A stretch of DNA of 64,000 nucleotides from Symbiodinium natans. Lineage: Eukaryota; Sar; Dinophyceae; Suessiales; Symbiodiniaceae. Positions 44,600-57,300 of the stretch are shown here, piece after piece. The notes beneath the pieces are model-generated. The model did not search any database. It was not told the DNA's origin and saw only the letters and a list, made by a program, of their open reading frames with translations. The stretch covers positions 259,809 to 323,808 of the forward strand of contig CAJNDS010002429.1 in NCBI GenBank assembly GCA_905221605.1, in the 5' to 3' direction. Position 1 is the stretch's first letter; each line of letters begins with the position of its first letter. The position numbers and the translations under genes were made by a program.

Positions 44600-47400
44600 G
44601 GCTTTGGCATTCTTCAAGCGCGAGCGGTGAACACAGCCATACAGCACCCCAGCTTCATTCCATTCGCTGGGTTGCTGACACTGTGAGCGCGCAAAGCATC
44701 TGTGGTCGAGGAGCGGAGGAATCCACCCTGCAAAGGCCAGGCTTCTTTCTGCATTGCTGCTCGAGCATTTTTGTTTCGCTTGCGAGGCCAACTACAGAAG
44801 CTTCCGGAACTTCTGTGTCCTTGACAATGGTAAAGATGCGCCCCAGGAAGCGTGTTGGCTGAGGTAGGCTTTCGGCAGGAGTGCGGACATGTGCGGACCA
44901 CTCGCAGGATGCTGGACGGGTGACAAAGAATCTCGAGGGCTGCGAAGCGGCATGTGCCTTCAGCATCAATAATGGGTCTTTGCATACTCGCTTCAAGTGT
45001 CGAGCGATATGATGTGCATGCATGCGGATATATGCGGATGCTATTTCTTTTTTTGCAGGCGACCTTTCGGCTGGTTGCAGAGGGTTCGAATGGTGCCTGG
45101 CTGAGACTGGCTGAGATTCCGGACCCGGATGTTGGCCTTCGACGCCTTTCAGGTATGCCAATGGCTGGAACAGGAGGAACTGCTTCCTCTTCATCAACCA
45201 GCCTGTTTCAAAGGGCAGTTCAGGTGCCAGAAGAGGTGGATCTTCGTGGTCTTTGCGTCGAGTTGCTGCAGTCAGCCAGTTCCGATGTCAGGGAAGCAGT
45301 GGAAAGATGCGATGTGTTTCGTCAAAAAGGCGCGTTGAGCCTCCTGAGCTTGAGACAGCAGAGGAAGGTGAGTTCTAGCGGCCAGTGCGTGCTGCAAGCT
45401 TCTACAGGAACGGCGATGCACTGTATTCCCGAAGTGGAGAATGACATGGCTGGGAGAACATGCCGCTTGTGCTGCAAGAGCCTGCACGATTGCAGACTCA
45501 GTTGAGAATGTTGATAGCTGTCCAATAGACGGAGTGATGAGAGCACGTGCAACGGAACAGAACTGAACTCGCACGAAGCCGGCGCAAAAAGGTTCAGATC
45601 TCCCTGGGCGGCGACCTCGGAAGACAGCCAATCAATGCGAACATATTGGACATTGTATATACTATAGTGCATAGTTTTCAAGAAATAATAGGATGCTGTA
45701 CATGTTACATGTATATCTGTGTATGTGATATGGACGATAAGAATATGCAACACATTGTTGCAACCCGAACTCTTTGAAGTCTCTAAAGTTTTCAAGCCAA
45801 TTGAGCTTGCAGTCTCCCAGCGTGGTTTAGTCTGCTTCTGCGCGGCCCTCAGAAGTAGGAGCGCTTCCTTCTGTTTGGCGTTGTCAAGCCAAGTTCAGAC
45901 GTTGAGGCCTCCATGTACCCCTGGTTAGCAGAAGGTCAAGTCAACCCAATTTTTATCAAAATTGGGTTCGCCAAAAAAGCAAGAGGGCCCCTTGCCGCGT
46001 CTTAGTAGTGATCACCTGCCACAGGAGGTAAATTTCAGTAAACACAGTCAAATGCACAAGCCAAATGCAGAAGGCATAGGGTGCTTCGGATCTGTGGCTA
46101 GTGAAGTAAAGAGCTTTCACCGATACCTGTTGGTCTTGAACAGGTATGAGCTGGCATTGCTGCACAAATGCTGCTTCATGCTGCATCATGCTGCATCATG
46201 CTGCATCGCCCCAGGCAAGCACAAGTACGGTGCAAGGCTTGCGTGGAAGACTTGCTTCGTGACTTGCATGCATCGATGATCATCGGTTACCCACTTCGGC
46301 CCATCCATGTTCACTTGCGCTTGCAAGGAGCTATGCGAGATGGAAAGCGAGTGCAAGCAGGCAGCACGGACATAGAAAGGTCTCCGATACTGCCTTTGGC
46401 AACATTGAACCGTGTGATCCTCATGGAGGTTGTTTGGAGCAAGAGTGGCTGTTTCGGCATGCTGGCCCGGAGTGTCGATCTTAGATGCTCAGAATCACAG
46501 CATGCTGGATGGAACGTTTTTGCCAGTCGTGTGGTTGAAAGTGTGCTGGAATATGGTTGAACTCAATAATTTCGTTGCAATGTTGCGGGCGGCTCGCAGC
46601 AAGGTGATGACGATCAAAACAGCAAAGGTGGAAAAAATACTGGGTTCATCTCGGCACATTGCTTCGACAAGGCCCGCCCTCTGCGCAGGAGCATGCAGTC
46701 CCATGTGAGTTGTGGGCCGGAGCTGAAACAGAAGTTGAGAACTACTGCTGGTCCCGCTCAGGATACCTTGCACCATGTGCGCACTTGTTCACAGTGTGGT
46801 AAGAATCTATGCGGTGCCCTGAGTCACCAACGCTTGTTCCTGGCTTGCGTCTTACTGGCTGGCTTGTGCAACAGATGTGCCAAGGTCAAGAGCAAAGAAA
46901 GAACGAGAAACATCTGGAGTCTTTCTACATGATGGGCTCTTCGCTCCAGTCCTGGGGATGTGCCAATCTCTGGACAAAACCATATGGCACAGAATCTTGA
47001 TTTGCAAAGCCAGCAAGGAATTTACTTTTCGTTGCGCATCTTGCAAGCATTGTCACATGCAAAGGCCAGAGTTGCCGCAGCCATGCATGTCCAGGTTCGC
47101 AATTCTGACACCGGTGCCGTCTACGTTGTCGAAAATCGGGCAGAGCAGGTGCCTGTGCCGTGGGTAATTCTCCTCTAGTACACGAAGGCTTGCTGATAGT
47201 TGGAAGCCCGCAGGCAGCGACGTGTCCATTTCTGGCGCCACACTTCGGTGCGCTCTCCCAAGTTCTTTGTGAAGATGGGACTTACGTGAAGGCCGCTCTC
47301 TGAGGGCAGCTTCTGCACTGTGCGTGACGATTGCGTGACGAGTGTGTGTCGATTTCGTGTGATTCTCTAAGGACTGGAGCTGTATGAAAGGAGGTCATGG
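44600..47400 (+). other. Region with isolated exon candidates, unassigned
   Basis: The plus-strand peptide VPEEVDLRGLCVELLQSASS, then DVREAVERCDVFRQK (45225-45330), has good coding character but no family. At 46203-46240 APGKHKYGARL resembles the CAGGTKYGPRL end of the cysteine-rich module and may mark a fifth, decayed unit. A frame at 46960-47178 with HVQVRNSDTGAVYVVENRAE is another candidate. Short repeats of TGCTGCATCA lie at 46172-46206. No joins were made. Confidence 0.3.
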
Positions 47401-48170
47401 TCAACGTGCCCAATGCCCGGCAAACTCTCCCACGATGTGTGCTCACCAGACATGCCACGGCCCCATCACACAAATCACGAATCGCAACGCAATCTCTGGC
47501 ATTTGAAGCATTTGAAGCATTTGAAGCATTTGGATTGCTGATTGTTTTTGAAGTCCCCAGAGGCGGTGCGGATAAGAAGGACTACTGCTGCAGCTCTTCT
47601 TGCCTGAAGCTTGGCGGACCGCGCCCCTGTGCTGAGGCCTGGCGTTTCTTGCTTGGCCAAGCTTTTGCAGAAGCCTTCTTGCTTTGGAATCTGCCAGGGG
47701 GTGGATTGGTTTGTGAACAAGCAGGCGCTTGGCTGGCACAAGCTGCAGGCAGGGTCCACTGCAAGTTCCCCGTAGATTTCCTGCAATGGTTTGGTGACCT
47801 GAGCGAGCAGGAGAAGTGTGAAGCGCATGGAAAGCGTCTGTGCACGTGGAAGCCTCACCTGGAAAAACCCCACTGGTGCACTCCGGTGCGCTCCGGCTAA
47901 TGCTTGCTCAATCTGGCTCAGGTATTCGGAGCTGTGCCAAAAGAAGGGCCAACGGCCGCTTGGAGGCCTCTTTACGTTTACCCCGGAGTGGCTGCATCTA
48001 TCTGGTCGTGAATTCCTTGCAACATGTTCGCCCCCGTGGAGGCCTTCAGTCCGTGTCGGACGCATGGTGCCCGGTCTTGGAAGATGACATGACTCGCCCA
48101 AATTATGTGCAAGTTGGCGTGGCGCAGCTGCAACACAGATGTCCTCTACATCTCTCCACATAAGTGTCTT
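47400..48170 (+). CDS. Possible exons, unrecognised
   Basis: A plus-strand open frame at 47397-47900 includes the Cys/Trp-rich stretch FLQWFGDLSEQEKCEAHGKR. Another frame at 47935-48087 has GQRPLGGLFTFTPEWLHLSG. A 9-bp repeat (CATTTGAAG, four copies) lies at 47500-47530. No family was recognised, and the upstream half of the first frame may be chance. Confidence 0.25.
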
Positions 48171-48719
48171 AGTTCGGGGCATCTCTCCATATCCCTCCCC
48201 TGCCATCCCCGGCCAGCTTAGGCAACACTGCGCCATCCGACCTGCAAGAAGCTGACCGAGGATCATCTGCTCGATGCAGTGTCCTGGCCCTTGAGCGACG
48301 AGCGCGCCGACCTGCGCGAGGCAGTTCCCCCCGCATGTTCCGTCCCCGAGCCCCCGCAGTCCCTCTCCGGGAGTCAGATGGAGTCAGTCCCTTTGACTTG
48401 GTTACCTCACGTTTCCTCCCTCTTGTCCTCTTTTTTGGTAGGTCTATGCCTGCTGCGAGGCGCGGAGGGACGGTGTATGGTGATGCGTACACGAGACACG
48501 CTTTTTTTGGGCGCCCAACGGAGAGAACACTGCAGGGCTGGACCGGCCGTGGATCACAGTGGCGGGGGCGGGACCTCACCTGGCGTCATCAGAGCTCGCG
48601 CGACCGCTTGCCACTTGGACCGAATCGGAAGAAGTGGAGCAAGATGAACCAGCATCTCTTCTAGCAAAATGACAAGACCTGCCTCCAAAAGGACCATCAG
48701 CGGGAGACAGTGGTCGGGT

Positions 48720-50440
48720 GGAAAGGCCCGTTCTCCAGAAAAGTCAGTTGCGAGAGACCAACACTGACCAAAACTGCCGCTTCAAAGGTCTATTATCAGA
48801 AGTTGCCAAGCTATCTCTCCGCCCATTTTCCTATGCAGGGGTTGCTTGGCATATCCTGACTCACCACATGCTCAATTGGAATGCTAGATTGAAGACCGTT
48901 CAGATGCACGAAGCAAGGACGCGGGATGTGAACACTGGCAACTCCAATGAGCTCATCTTGTCAGAGCCCGCGCTGGTGTACTTGTGAGAGCCCCTGCAGA
49001 GGGCACAGGATAAACATTGAACATGCCCTAAATCTAATGCTTACAGCTCCCTTAGTTCCCTTTCTTTCTCCAGGTTTCGGGTGGCCAACTGGGCAAAAGT
49101 GCCCTTGACCGAGTGGACCGACACGGGAGACGTCGGAAGCTATCTCGGCAGCCCCTACGCGGGGAAGGCGCCCATGCTGGGTTTCGTTCCCTTTTACCTG
49201 GTCGGCTCGCTTGTTGGAATTTCGCGAAGCTATTCGCGCAGGTGCGGATTTACTGGAAGTTCCTTGATTCGGGCAAGCACGTCATCGACAACTTCTCAGG
49301 CCTTTGAGAATCGTGTGAGAGACTATGAGAGAGCCTTGCTCAGACAAGAGTACAAGAGCATGAAGAGCGTCGTGAAGGCATCAAGAGGGAGGTCCGAGTT
49401 CCTGCGAGGCATGTACCTCTTGACCAGCCCTTGGCTGCCGACCTGCGTGGGCGCTGAAGGCTTGAAGGTTCCCGAAGGCTTCGTGTGGCCGGAGCAGTAC
49501 CCGAAGAAAGCGGCCTCCACCATCGAAGAGGTCTGGGAGAACAATCGCAAGGGGGCCTACGGTCGCAAAGCCTTCTGGCAGAACATGGCGCAACCGGAAA
49601 TCAGAGCCCTTCCAGAAGCGCCCGTTTCTTTGTGCGTTTCGTGGCCTTTTCGTGCTTAGTGTCGCCTTCAAGTGCTCCGTGGAAATGTCTTTGCCACTCC
49701 TCCGAGGTACAAGGCATGAAGTTTGCGGCGCTAACTCTGAAGGAGTCGCAGGATAGCGGTGGAGCCTACTACCTCCTCTTCAGCAACCGGCCGCCAAGTG
49801 ACAAAGCTTTGCCAGGAAGCGACTGCTCCGCAGGCGTCTCCATACAATACGGCACGAAGCCAAAGTCCAAAGTCAGGAACAAGGGCGAGTTTGTGCCGAC
49901 CTTTTCGGGGACCACTTGGAAGGCGCCCCAAAAAGTCAAACAGTCCCTTGAAGACGGAATCCAAGAATTGCGAGGCCTCCCTTTGGATTGTTTTGAGAGG
50001 TCTACATGGAAGTTGAGCTGTGGGAGCAGTTCGGCAGCACGCATGCCAAGTGCTTGGAAGAGACGCCTGAGACCCTGACCGAAGTTGCAGACCAGTCGGA
50101 CACTCCGCAGATGTTGAGATCCAGTTTAATTGCATAGGGCAATATTATGGCCAGTCGTTCGACATTGTCGCTTTCGTCCCTTCTGTGCGCAGCCAGGAAT
50201 GTCAAATGCAAGCTGTGGCCAAGAGCCATCGCTGCGAAGTTGCAGCTCATGTATGCCCGTAGCGGACGCGCATTTTTCGCGCACATCATCCCACAGCCTC
50301 CGTTCCAGAGGTTACTACCAGTTCCTTCAGAACACGAAGGGCATGTCCAAGTGTGTGACTTCCAGCAGCTGCGAGGCACCAATGACAGGCACGTCTCCAA
50401 GTGTCTGGAAGGATGAATTTCAGTCAATTCTTGCTTGCCC
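48720..50440 (+). CDS. Unrecognised multi-exon gene
   Basis: Several plus-strand segments look coding: LNWNARLKTVQMHEARTRDV (48870-48985), VANWAKVPLTEWTDTGDVGS, then YLGSPYAGKAPMLGFVPFYL (49080-49200), RDYERALLRQEYKSMKSVVK and FLRGMYLLTSPWLPTCVGAE to STIEEVWENNRKGAYGRKAF (49320-49640), KFAALTLKESQDSGGAYYLL (49715-49960), ELWEQFGSTHAKCLEETPET (50010-50100) and FDIVAFVPSVRSQECQMQAV (50158-50240). Exon borders were not resolved and no domain family was recognised. The segments could be the 5' part of the large modular gene that follows, or a separate gene ending before the CT tract at 50.46 kb. Confidence 0.4.
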
Positions 50441-50454
50441 TTCTCGCCGTTTTG

Positions 50455-51095
50455 TATGTTTTCTCCCTTTACCTTCGTATCTCTCTCTTTCTTCCTCTTC
50501 CTGTCTCTTCCTCTCTCTCTTCCTCTCTCCCTGCTCTCTCTCCCTCTCTCTCTTCCTCTCTCTCCACCTCTCTCTGTCCCTCTCCCTCTCCCTCTCCCTC
50601 TCCCTCTCCCTCTCCCTCTCCCTCTCCCTCTCCTCTTTTCCCCTCTCCCTCTCCCTCTCCTCTCCCTCCTCCCTCTCCCTCTCCCTCCTCCCTCCCTCTC
50701 CCTCTCCTCTCTCCCTCTCTCTCTCTCTCTCTCCGTCCCCCTTCTCTGTCCCTCTCCCTCTCCCTCTACCTCTCCCTCTCCCTCTCCCTCTCCCTCTCCC
50801 TCTCCCTCTCCCTCTCCCTCTCCCTCTCCCCTCAGTCTCTCCCCTCAGTCTCTCCGCTCAGTCTCTCCCCTCAGTCTCTCCCCTCAGTCTCTCCCCTCAG
50901 TCTCTCCCCTCAGTCTCTCCCCTCAGTCTCTCCCCTCAGTCTCTCCCCTCAGTCTCTCCCTCTCCCAGTCTCTCTCTCTCTCTCTGTCTCTCTCTCTTTC
51001 TCTTTCAGTCTCTCTCTCTCTCTCTCTCTCTCAGTCTCTCTCTCTCTCTCTCACTCTCAGTCTCTCTCTCTCTCTCTCCCTCTCTCTCTCTTTTC
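50455..51095. repeat. (CTCTCC)n / (CT)n pyrimidine tract, about 640 nt
   Basis: A very long pyrimidine-rich strand: CTCTCC hexamers, then about nine copies of a CTCTCCCCTCAGT unit (about 50827-50960), then CT repeats. Leu/Ser/Pro frames of 230-425 codons over it are artefacts. Confidence 0.95.
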
Positions 51096-51379
51096 TTGAG
51101 AGGCGCGGTGGCCGCTTGGCGGGTCTTCTCCAAAGAGGGGCCCTGGCGGCGACACGGATCCGGGAGCCGCTGCGGTGTCGCCTCGGCGTTGGACTTCAGG
51201 TCTTCTGGTCACTGTACCAACGGCCGGGGCCCCCAGACCCACAGCACCTCCCCAACCACTAGCCTCTTCGATGGCCGCTGTCAACCCTCTTTCAAGTCAA
51301 CCCCCCCTTCTTGCCCAGGACTGGTGTATTCCTCCAATGCTTGGGAGCTGGCGGACAGCAGATGGGGAAAGAAAGACTT

Positions 51380-54300
51380 CCAGACAGCTCAATACAAGGC
51401 ATGGTGACTATGGTGGCTGTCGGATTGTCATGCAAACACAAGAGAAGCCGAACTGTACGTGTTCATGCCGCTCTCGCCAGGCATGGATGAAGCTTGCCTG
51501 GGAGAAGTGCTTACAGCGGGATCCCAAAACCACTTTCGTGAGTGTGTGGACGGATGCCGGCTACAGGTCCTTTCGTCAGCACCCAGAGAGAGAGAAGGGA
51601 CAACTTGACCGGACTGGGCGCGCCCGTGCGCGCGGAGGGCTCTCGGGCCCTTCAGAAGAAGAGGAAGAAAAAGAAGAAGAAGAAGAAGAAGAAGAAGAAG
51701 AAGAAGAAGAAGAAGAAGAAGAAGAAGAAGAAGAAGAAGAAGAAGAAGAAGAAGAAGAAGAAGAAGAAGAAGAAGAAGAAGAAGAAGAAGAAGAAGAAGA
51801 AGAAGAGAAGAAGAAGAAGAAGAAGAAGAAGAAGAAGAAGAAGAAGAAGAAGAAGAAGAAGAAGAAGAAGAAGAAGAAGAAGAAGAAGAAGAAGAAGAAG
51901 AAGAAGAAGAAGAAGAAGAAGAAGAAGAAGAAGAGAGAGAGAGAGCGCGAGAGCGCGAGCGCACGAGAGACCCAGAGAGAGCGAGAGAGCCGGAGAGAGC
52001 CAGAGAGAGCCAGAGAGCCAGAGAGCGAGACAGACCGAGAGAGGGAGAGAGACAGAGAGCGAGCGAGCGAGCAGTTTCTAGTCCGAGATGGAGCAGAAGC
52101 GGGGGTGCGCCGGCCCTCATGAAAGAAAGAACATACAGAAAGAAAGCAAGAAAGAACAACATGAGAGCGAGAAAGACGGAGATTGCATTGACACTTGTAC
52201 CAGTTGGTCAAATGCTGGAAATTTGAAAATCATTTGATCAGGTGCTTCAAGACAATGGATTGCAAGCCGAACACAGCGACGGGTGTCAGGACTTGGTCGG
52301 CAGTTGGCCTGAGCAAGGCCAGCTTGTATCAGTTTGCATCAGGCTGCATCAGTTTGCATCTGGCTGAGCAAGTGAAAGCCCTGCAAGGCATTTGTGCACG
52401 TGAAAGCTTCTGGTGGCATTACAAGCGAGAAGTCCTTCTTGAGCACTGTGCCTGCTGGCACCAAAGTAGACTTGTTCGCGAAGGCTGCTCTGGTGAAACA
52501 CGGGAGTCACGCGAATAGGCTGTAAAGCCGATAGCTCAACCCTGGAAGGATGACTTCAGCGGCCGTCAGCGCTGGACCATCAGCAAGGGGAGTGGAGATT
52601 GGTACACTATCCGAGCGCTTGGGGGTGTGCAGCCAGGCCGCGTGTTTTTGAGTGTGAGCGCCACTGGCGACAAGGCCCGCCGGATCGGGTTGTTTTCCGC
52701 TTGCAGGACGATTAGGTAGGTTCATTGTACCGTCTAATGACTCGGGTTGACTTAAGTGACTTAAGTTTGCCTTGTGATTCTGACGGGGACGCGACAGGTG
52801 GACCTGCATGGGAAGGACGATGGCAGCGGCCGTCAGAGGTGGAGGATCTCCCGCGGCACTGGAGACTGGTACCACATATCCATTGCTGGCGGAGTGAGCG
52901 GCAAGCGGCGATTCCTCAGCACCACCGAACGTTCCCTGGCCGAAGTGTGCTTGTGGTGCGTCGTGTTTGTGTGCTCAACGCATGTGTGGCTTGAGTCGAG
53001 GCGGTGATGTGGTGGACTTGCAAGTGGCTGATGCTTGCATGCAGCGGTACAGCGTTTCATTCAGCTTTTTCACGGGATGGTGTGTCGGCCACATTGGCGA
53101 GTGGTTGGCATCAGGATGATGGAAGTGGACGGCAGAGGTGGCTCATTGGTTTCGAGGCCGATCTTTCGTGCTGCATATGAATCGTATTATTGAAGCTCAC
53201 ACCGTTCACACTCGTTCGGATACGGTGTTGGAGGCGAGGTGGCCACCAGAATAAACAAGGAACATGCTTGGGTGTGGCCGGCGATCCACAGTAAGCTCAC
53301 AGTCAGGGATGGTTCCGAAACGAACATCAGTTGTCTTTCTGAGATTCTGACGGAATCTGAGTTGAAAATCACGAGCTACTCTCCCCAAAAGGAGGCGTTT
53401 GTTTTAATCGGCGGAAGCCGCACGATCGAGCTGTGGAGGCAGATGCTGAACGGCTGTCTTCATGGGCAGAGCATAACTTCAACGATCGTGCCTTGGAGCA
53501 GTTTGATGGGCAATTTTTTCTTAAGGTGGTTGTAAGGGGGGTTCAACTGCGCGCCGTGCATGCCGTGCATGCCGTGCATCTCGAGGAGGCAACTCTCAGT
53601 TGGTGCAATCGAAGACCTTCACCTATCGGCTAAGCACCGGGTATACTTGCTCGCTCACTGGCTGGACTCACACCCGAACTTACGCTCGGGGCTTCTTGCG
53701 AGCGAGTGCTGGCACGGCGACGGCCACTGTGAAAGACCTGGAGCCGAGCGCTTTCTACGTTTGGAGAATTTACCAATTCGCCAGCGGCTTGCTTGGCAAA
53801 AGGAGAGAAGAGCCATCAGCGCTGGGGACAACACATACATGTCTCGGGGCTCTCTCCAACCTCGGGGCGTGAGGGGTTGGATGATGTAGAACATTTAGGA
53901 TTTTGGCTCTCAGCTGTTTTCTCCGCGCCCTGTCCCCAGGTCTCCCCCGAGCAGAGAATCCTGTGCAGAGTATCCTGGAATGCCCACGGGCCTACCCCAC
54001 AGAATTCCACAGAAACCAGAGTATCCCTCGTGCCCCCAGAGAATTCCGCAGGGCATCCTTGGATTAGAGAATCCCGCAGAGTATCGCGGGAGTGCCCACT
54101 TTTTTGTTTTCTCATTTTCTCCCTTCTCTTTGCCTTTTTGGAGGTGTCTTTGGGTGAAGGCAGACATGGGTGTACAGCTTTCGTGTGTGCCGCATTGTGC
54201 CGCAAATTTGAAGCAACTTGAGGCTTTGGTGCGGGCACAAACACGCTGGCCGTGAATGGCGTGAAAGAGGGCAGCACGATATCGCGCGCGCTGACAGACT

Positions 54301-57300
54301 CCGCTCCGACAAAGTTGGGCATGACACAGGCAGCGCCTCCCTGGCAATTTGATAACTTCGATCTGACCCGTACATGTACTGGACATGTAGGCATTTGCAG
54401 GCCCCGAAGGCCGTGATGTTAGAGATGCTAGAGCAGCTGAGGACATGCAGGGCCGCATCTCCTTCACATTCACACGCCTGTCCAGGGCTTACAATGCCTG
54501 TAGAGATCAGTGTAGGGACCTCAAGTGTGTGGCCGAGAAGCCGGAGGTCAATCCACGTGCAGCTGTCTGGACTGACCATGAAGCGCCTCGATGAGATGAC
54601 CGACGAGCACCTAACATCCTTGGAAGAGCTGCTTGGGGCAAGAAGCGTATGTCGAGAGCGCATGTTGCTGTATGGTGAATATGTTGAGGCCTGGTTTATG
54701 GTGGCCAACCCCCCCAAGTGCAACAGAAACAGCTTGTCACATCATGTCACGAGAGGGTTCGCGCGCAAAGTGACTCGACGGTTCGACTGCGTGTGTGTAG
54801 GTTTCCTGCCGATGCTTCGCAGCGTAGCACACCGCGTCCATCGTCTAGGAATCCCTTAGGAATCATTTCAACACGCGCGGCGATTCCAGCCTGAACGAGC
54901 GGCTGGTCTATTCCTATGTGCTGGGACATGGCTACAAGTGCGACCTGACTGGCTGGACCCACACACGCTACTTGACTTCAACGTATCGCAAGCCTCCCCA
55001 AGTGTAAGATGGCTGGGAGCTTCCCACCTACTTCGAGGGCGCCAATGAACAGTAGGGGCCAACTGTGCAAACCTGCGTCTGACAGTGTCATTGTATGCCT
55101 GTGCAACCGACTACACATTGAGAACCTTTGAACTTCAGGAAAGTATGCACACGGCTTCTTGCGGAACAAGCCCGGCGAAGGCAAAGCAACGATTTCCGGG
55201 CTGGAGCCTGGTGCAGAATATGCTTTCAAAGTGTATCAATATGCAGCCCAGTTTGCCGGCAAGAGCGAAATCGTCGTGAACGGATGCTTGTCTCACACAG
55301 AAACTTGCACTCTCTAACTACTGTAGACGTTCACCGGGTACGTCGGCGAGATTCTCGCCTCATCTTCCCTCAAATAGCTGACCTTTCCGTGAGTTTTGGA
55401 AGAGACTCGGCCTCCGAGGTGACTCCAAAGGGCTTGCCACTGCAACCAAGTCGCCCGAAGCAACGAAGCTGGGCCTGGCTCAAGCTGATGGGCATGGCAA
55501 GCTCCACTTCGCCTTCAGGAGAATATCACATCATGTGCCTTGAGAGCGAAAGGAGATGCAGGGAAGTTGTTGACTTCTGTACTTTACATCCATATGAAAG
55601 CGTTCAGCAAGGGTATCTCAAGGTTCTTGACAGGTAGGACTCTGCCAAAACGGTGCGCGTTCAAGGTGCACCTGTCTGGTTTGGCCATTGGGCGAATCAG
55701 CAGCGAGCCTGCTGTGGTGTCGGTTGGAAGCCTGGATATCTGCAAGGAGGACTGCCTTCGCAGACCCTCATGCACAGGTTTCGAACTCAAGGATGGGAAA
55801 TGTGCACCTTGGCTAGTTGGTGGGGCTTGGCACTTTCATGCAAGGAGGCCCGCGCAGAGAATCGGGAAGAGGGTCCCTGTATTTCCAGATCAGGGTCCGG
55901 TTTGTTTTCGAGCAGGCCAGGTTTTCCCACTAGGGCACGCTGTCGAAGCCGAATAGAATTGAAAAGCCGAGGCATTTTGGAGTACTCCCATGCGTGTGAG
56001 CACCGGCGTCTCTGAAGCTTCCGAGTGCATTTCCCTGCTGCCCGAGTCCCTTTGGCAGCAGACCAGAAGCAGTGCGCTCGGGAACGTCTCAGATCAAAGT
56101 GCAAGAGAAGAGAAGGAAAGCGTTCGCTGACAGGTTGATTTATCCTCGTCAACACACGGGGTATGGCGGAGACAACAAGCGTTGGAGACGGGGTCCAGGC
56201 AGAAGTGTGATGAGCATTTGGCATCTGGAGCATCTGGAGGTGGCTTGCAATGCTTGCACTTGTGCTGACCATGACAGGTGGCCCGAAGGGAACTGACGTG
56301 GGTAACGGGGAGTCGCAGTACCAAGCTGGCCCATACGCCGCTGGGCACATGGATAGCGGACAGCCAAAGCAGGTATTGGGATGCGCCCAATTTGCCAGTC
56401 TCTGCTTAGATAACCCTATAGACTCTGTAGACTCCGTGTGGCTCATGCTTGGCGCTTGCTGCACTCGTTGATGCGAAGCTCAAGGAAGTCCTGTCACTTG
56501 GGACACGCCGTCTTTGTGAGCAGAGCTGCAGCCAGCGCACGTGGTGTAGGGCACCCAGACCTCAGCAGCCTTAGCTGGCGCTCTTGCCGCTGTTGGAGAT
56601 TCTTGGAGCCATTTGGAGCCATTTGGAGCCTCTGGCTTGTGAGGTGCTGGCTATGCTTTCAAGCACACGAAGGCGCAGGGCTCTCTTCCGGACTGGCAGC
56701 TTGGGGTATGCCAGCTCGCTTGGACCTCGGAGCATCTGGAAGCCCTGGCTTGCAGAAGTCTGTATCCGTCTTTCTGTCCCTGTGGACGTCAAGGGCATCG
56801 TGAGAGATCGTGAGAGATCGTGAGAGATCGTGAGATATCGTGAGGTCGGACGGCGAATGTCAACGGCAACGAAGGTGGGCCAAGTGGCCTCCTTCAGCAA
56901 GGCGCGCTCGTCACAGCTCCGTGCGTGCTTCGCTGCCTTTCGGTGCCTTTCGGTGCTCAGTGTGCTCAGTGTGCTCAGTGTGCTCTTGCGCAGGCTGGGC
57001 TCTGGCAAAGCCACGGTCCGAGCAAATGCCAAGTGACGCCAAGCATGATCTTCAAGGAACACGGCCACTGCACCAAAGGCCCGTTTTGTGAGAAGCTGTC
57101 GTTTGCGCCCATGCTCGGTCCGCGTCCCGTGACCAGGTCAGACGTACAGCTCCCGAGCATGGGAGCTTGCCACGCCTGCAGGCGGTCGGAAAGGCTGAGT
57201 CTGGAAGAGTCTGGAAGAGTCTGGAAGAGCGAGACGGCCATTCTTTCATGCCGTGTCGTGCCATAGACGCAGGCTTCGCTTCGCCGGAGTATTCCTCATG

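Noticed and set aside
50130-51407. 425-codon Ser/Leu/Pro frame
   Set aside because: Mostly the CT-rich tract; its three frames all stay open, as expected for a repeat without stops.
51428-52211. Poly-Ser, poly-Leu, poly-Glu, poly-Arg and poly-Lys frames
   Set aside because: Artefacts of the GAA and GAGAGCC repeats.
53905-53920. ATTTTGGCTCTCAG, another leader-like match
   Set aside because: Too short, with a two-base insertion, and located in an intron of the FN3-like gene.
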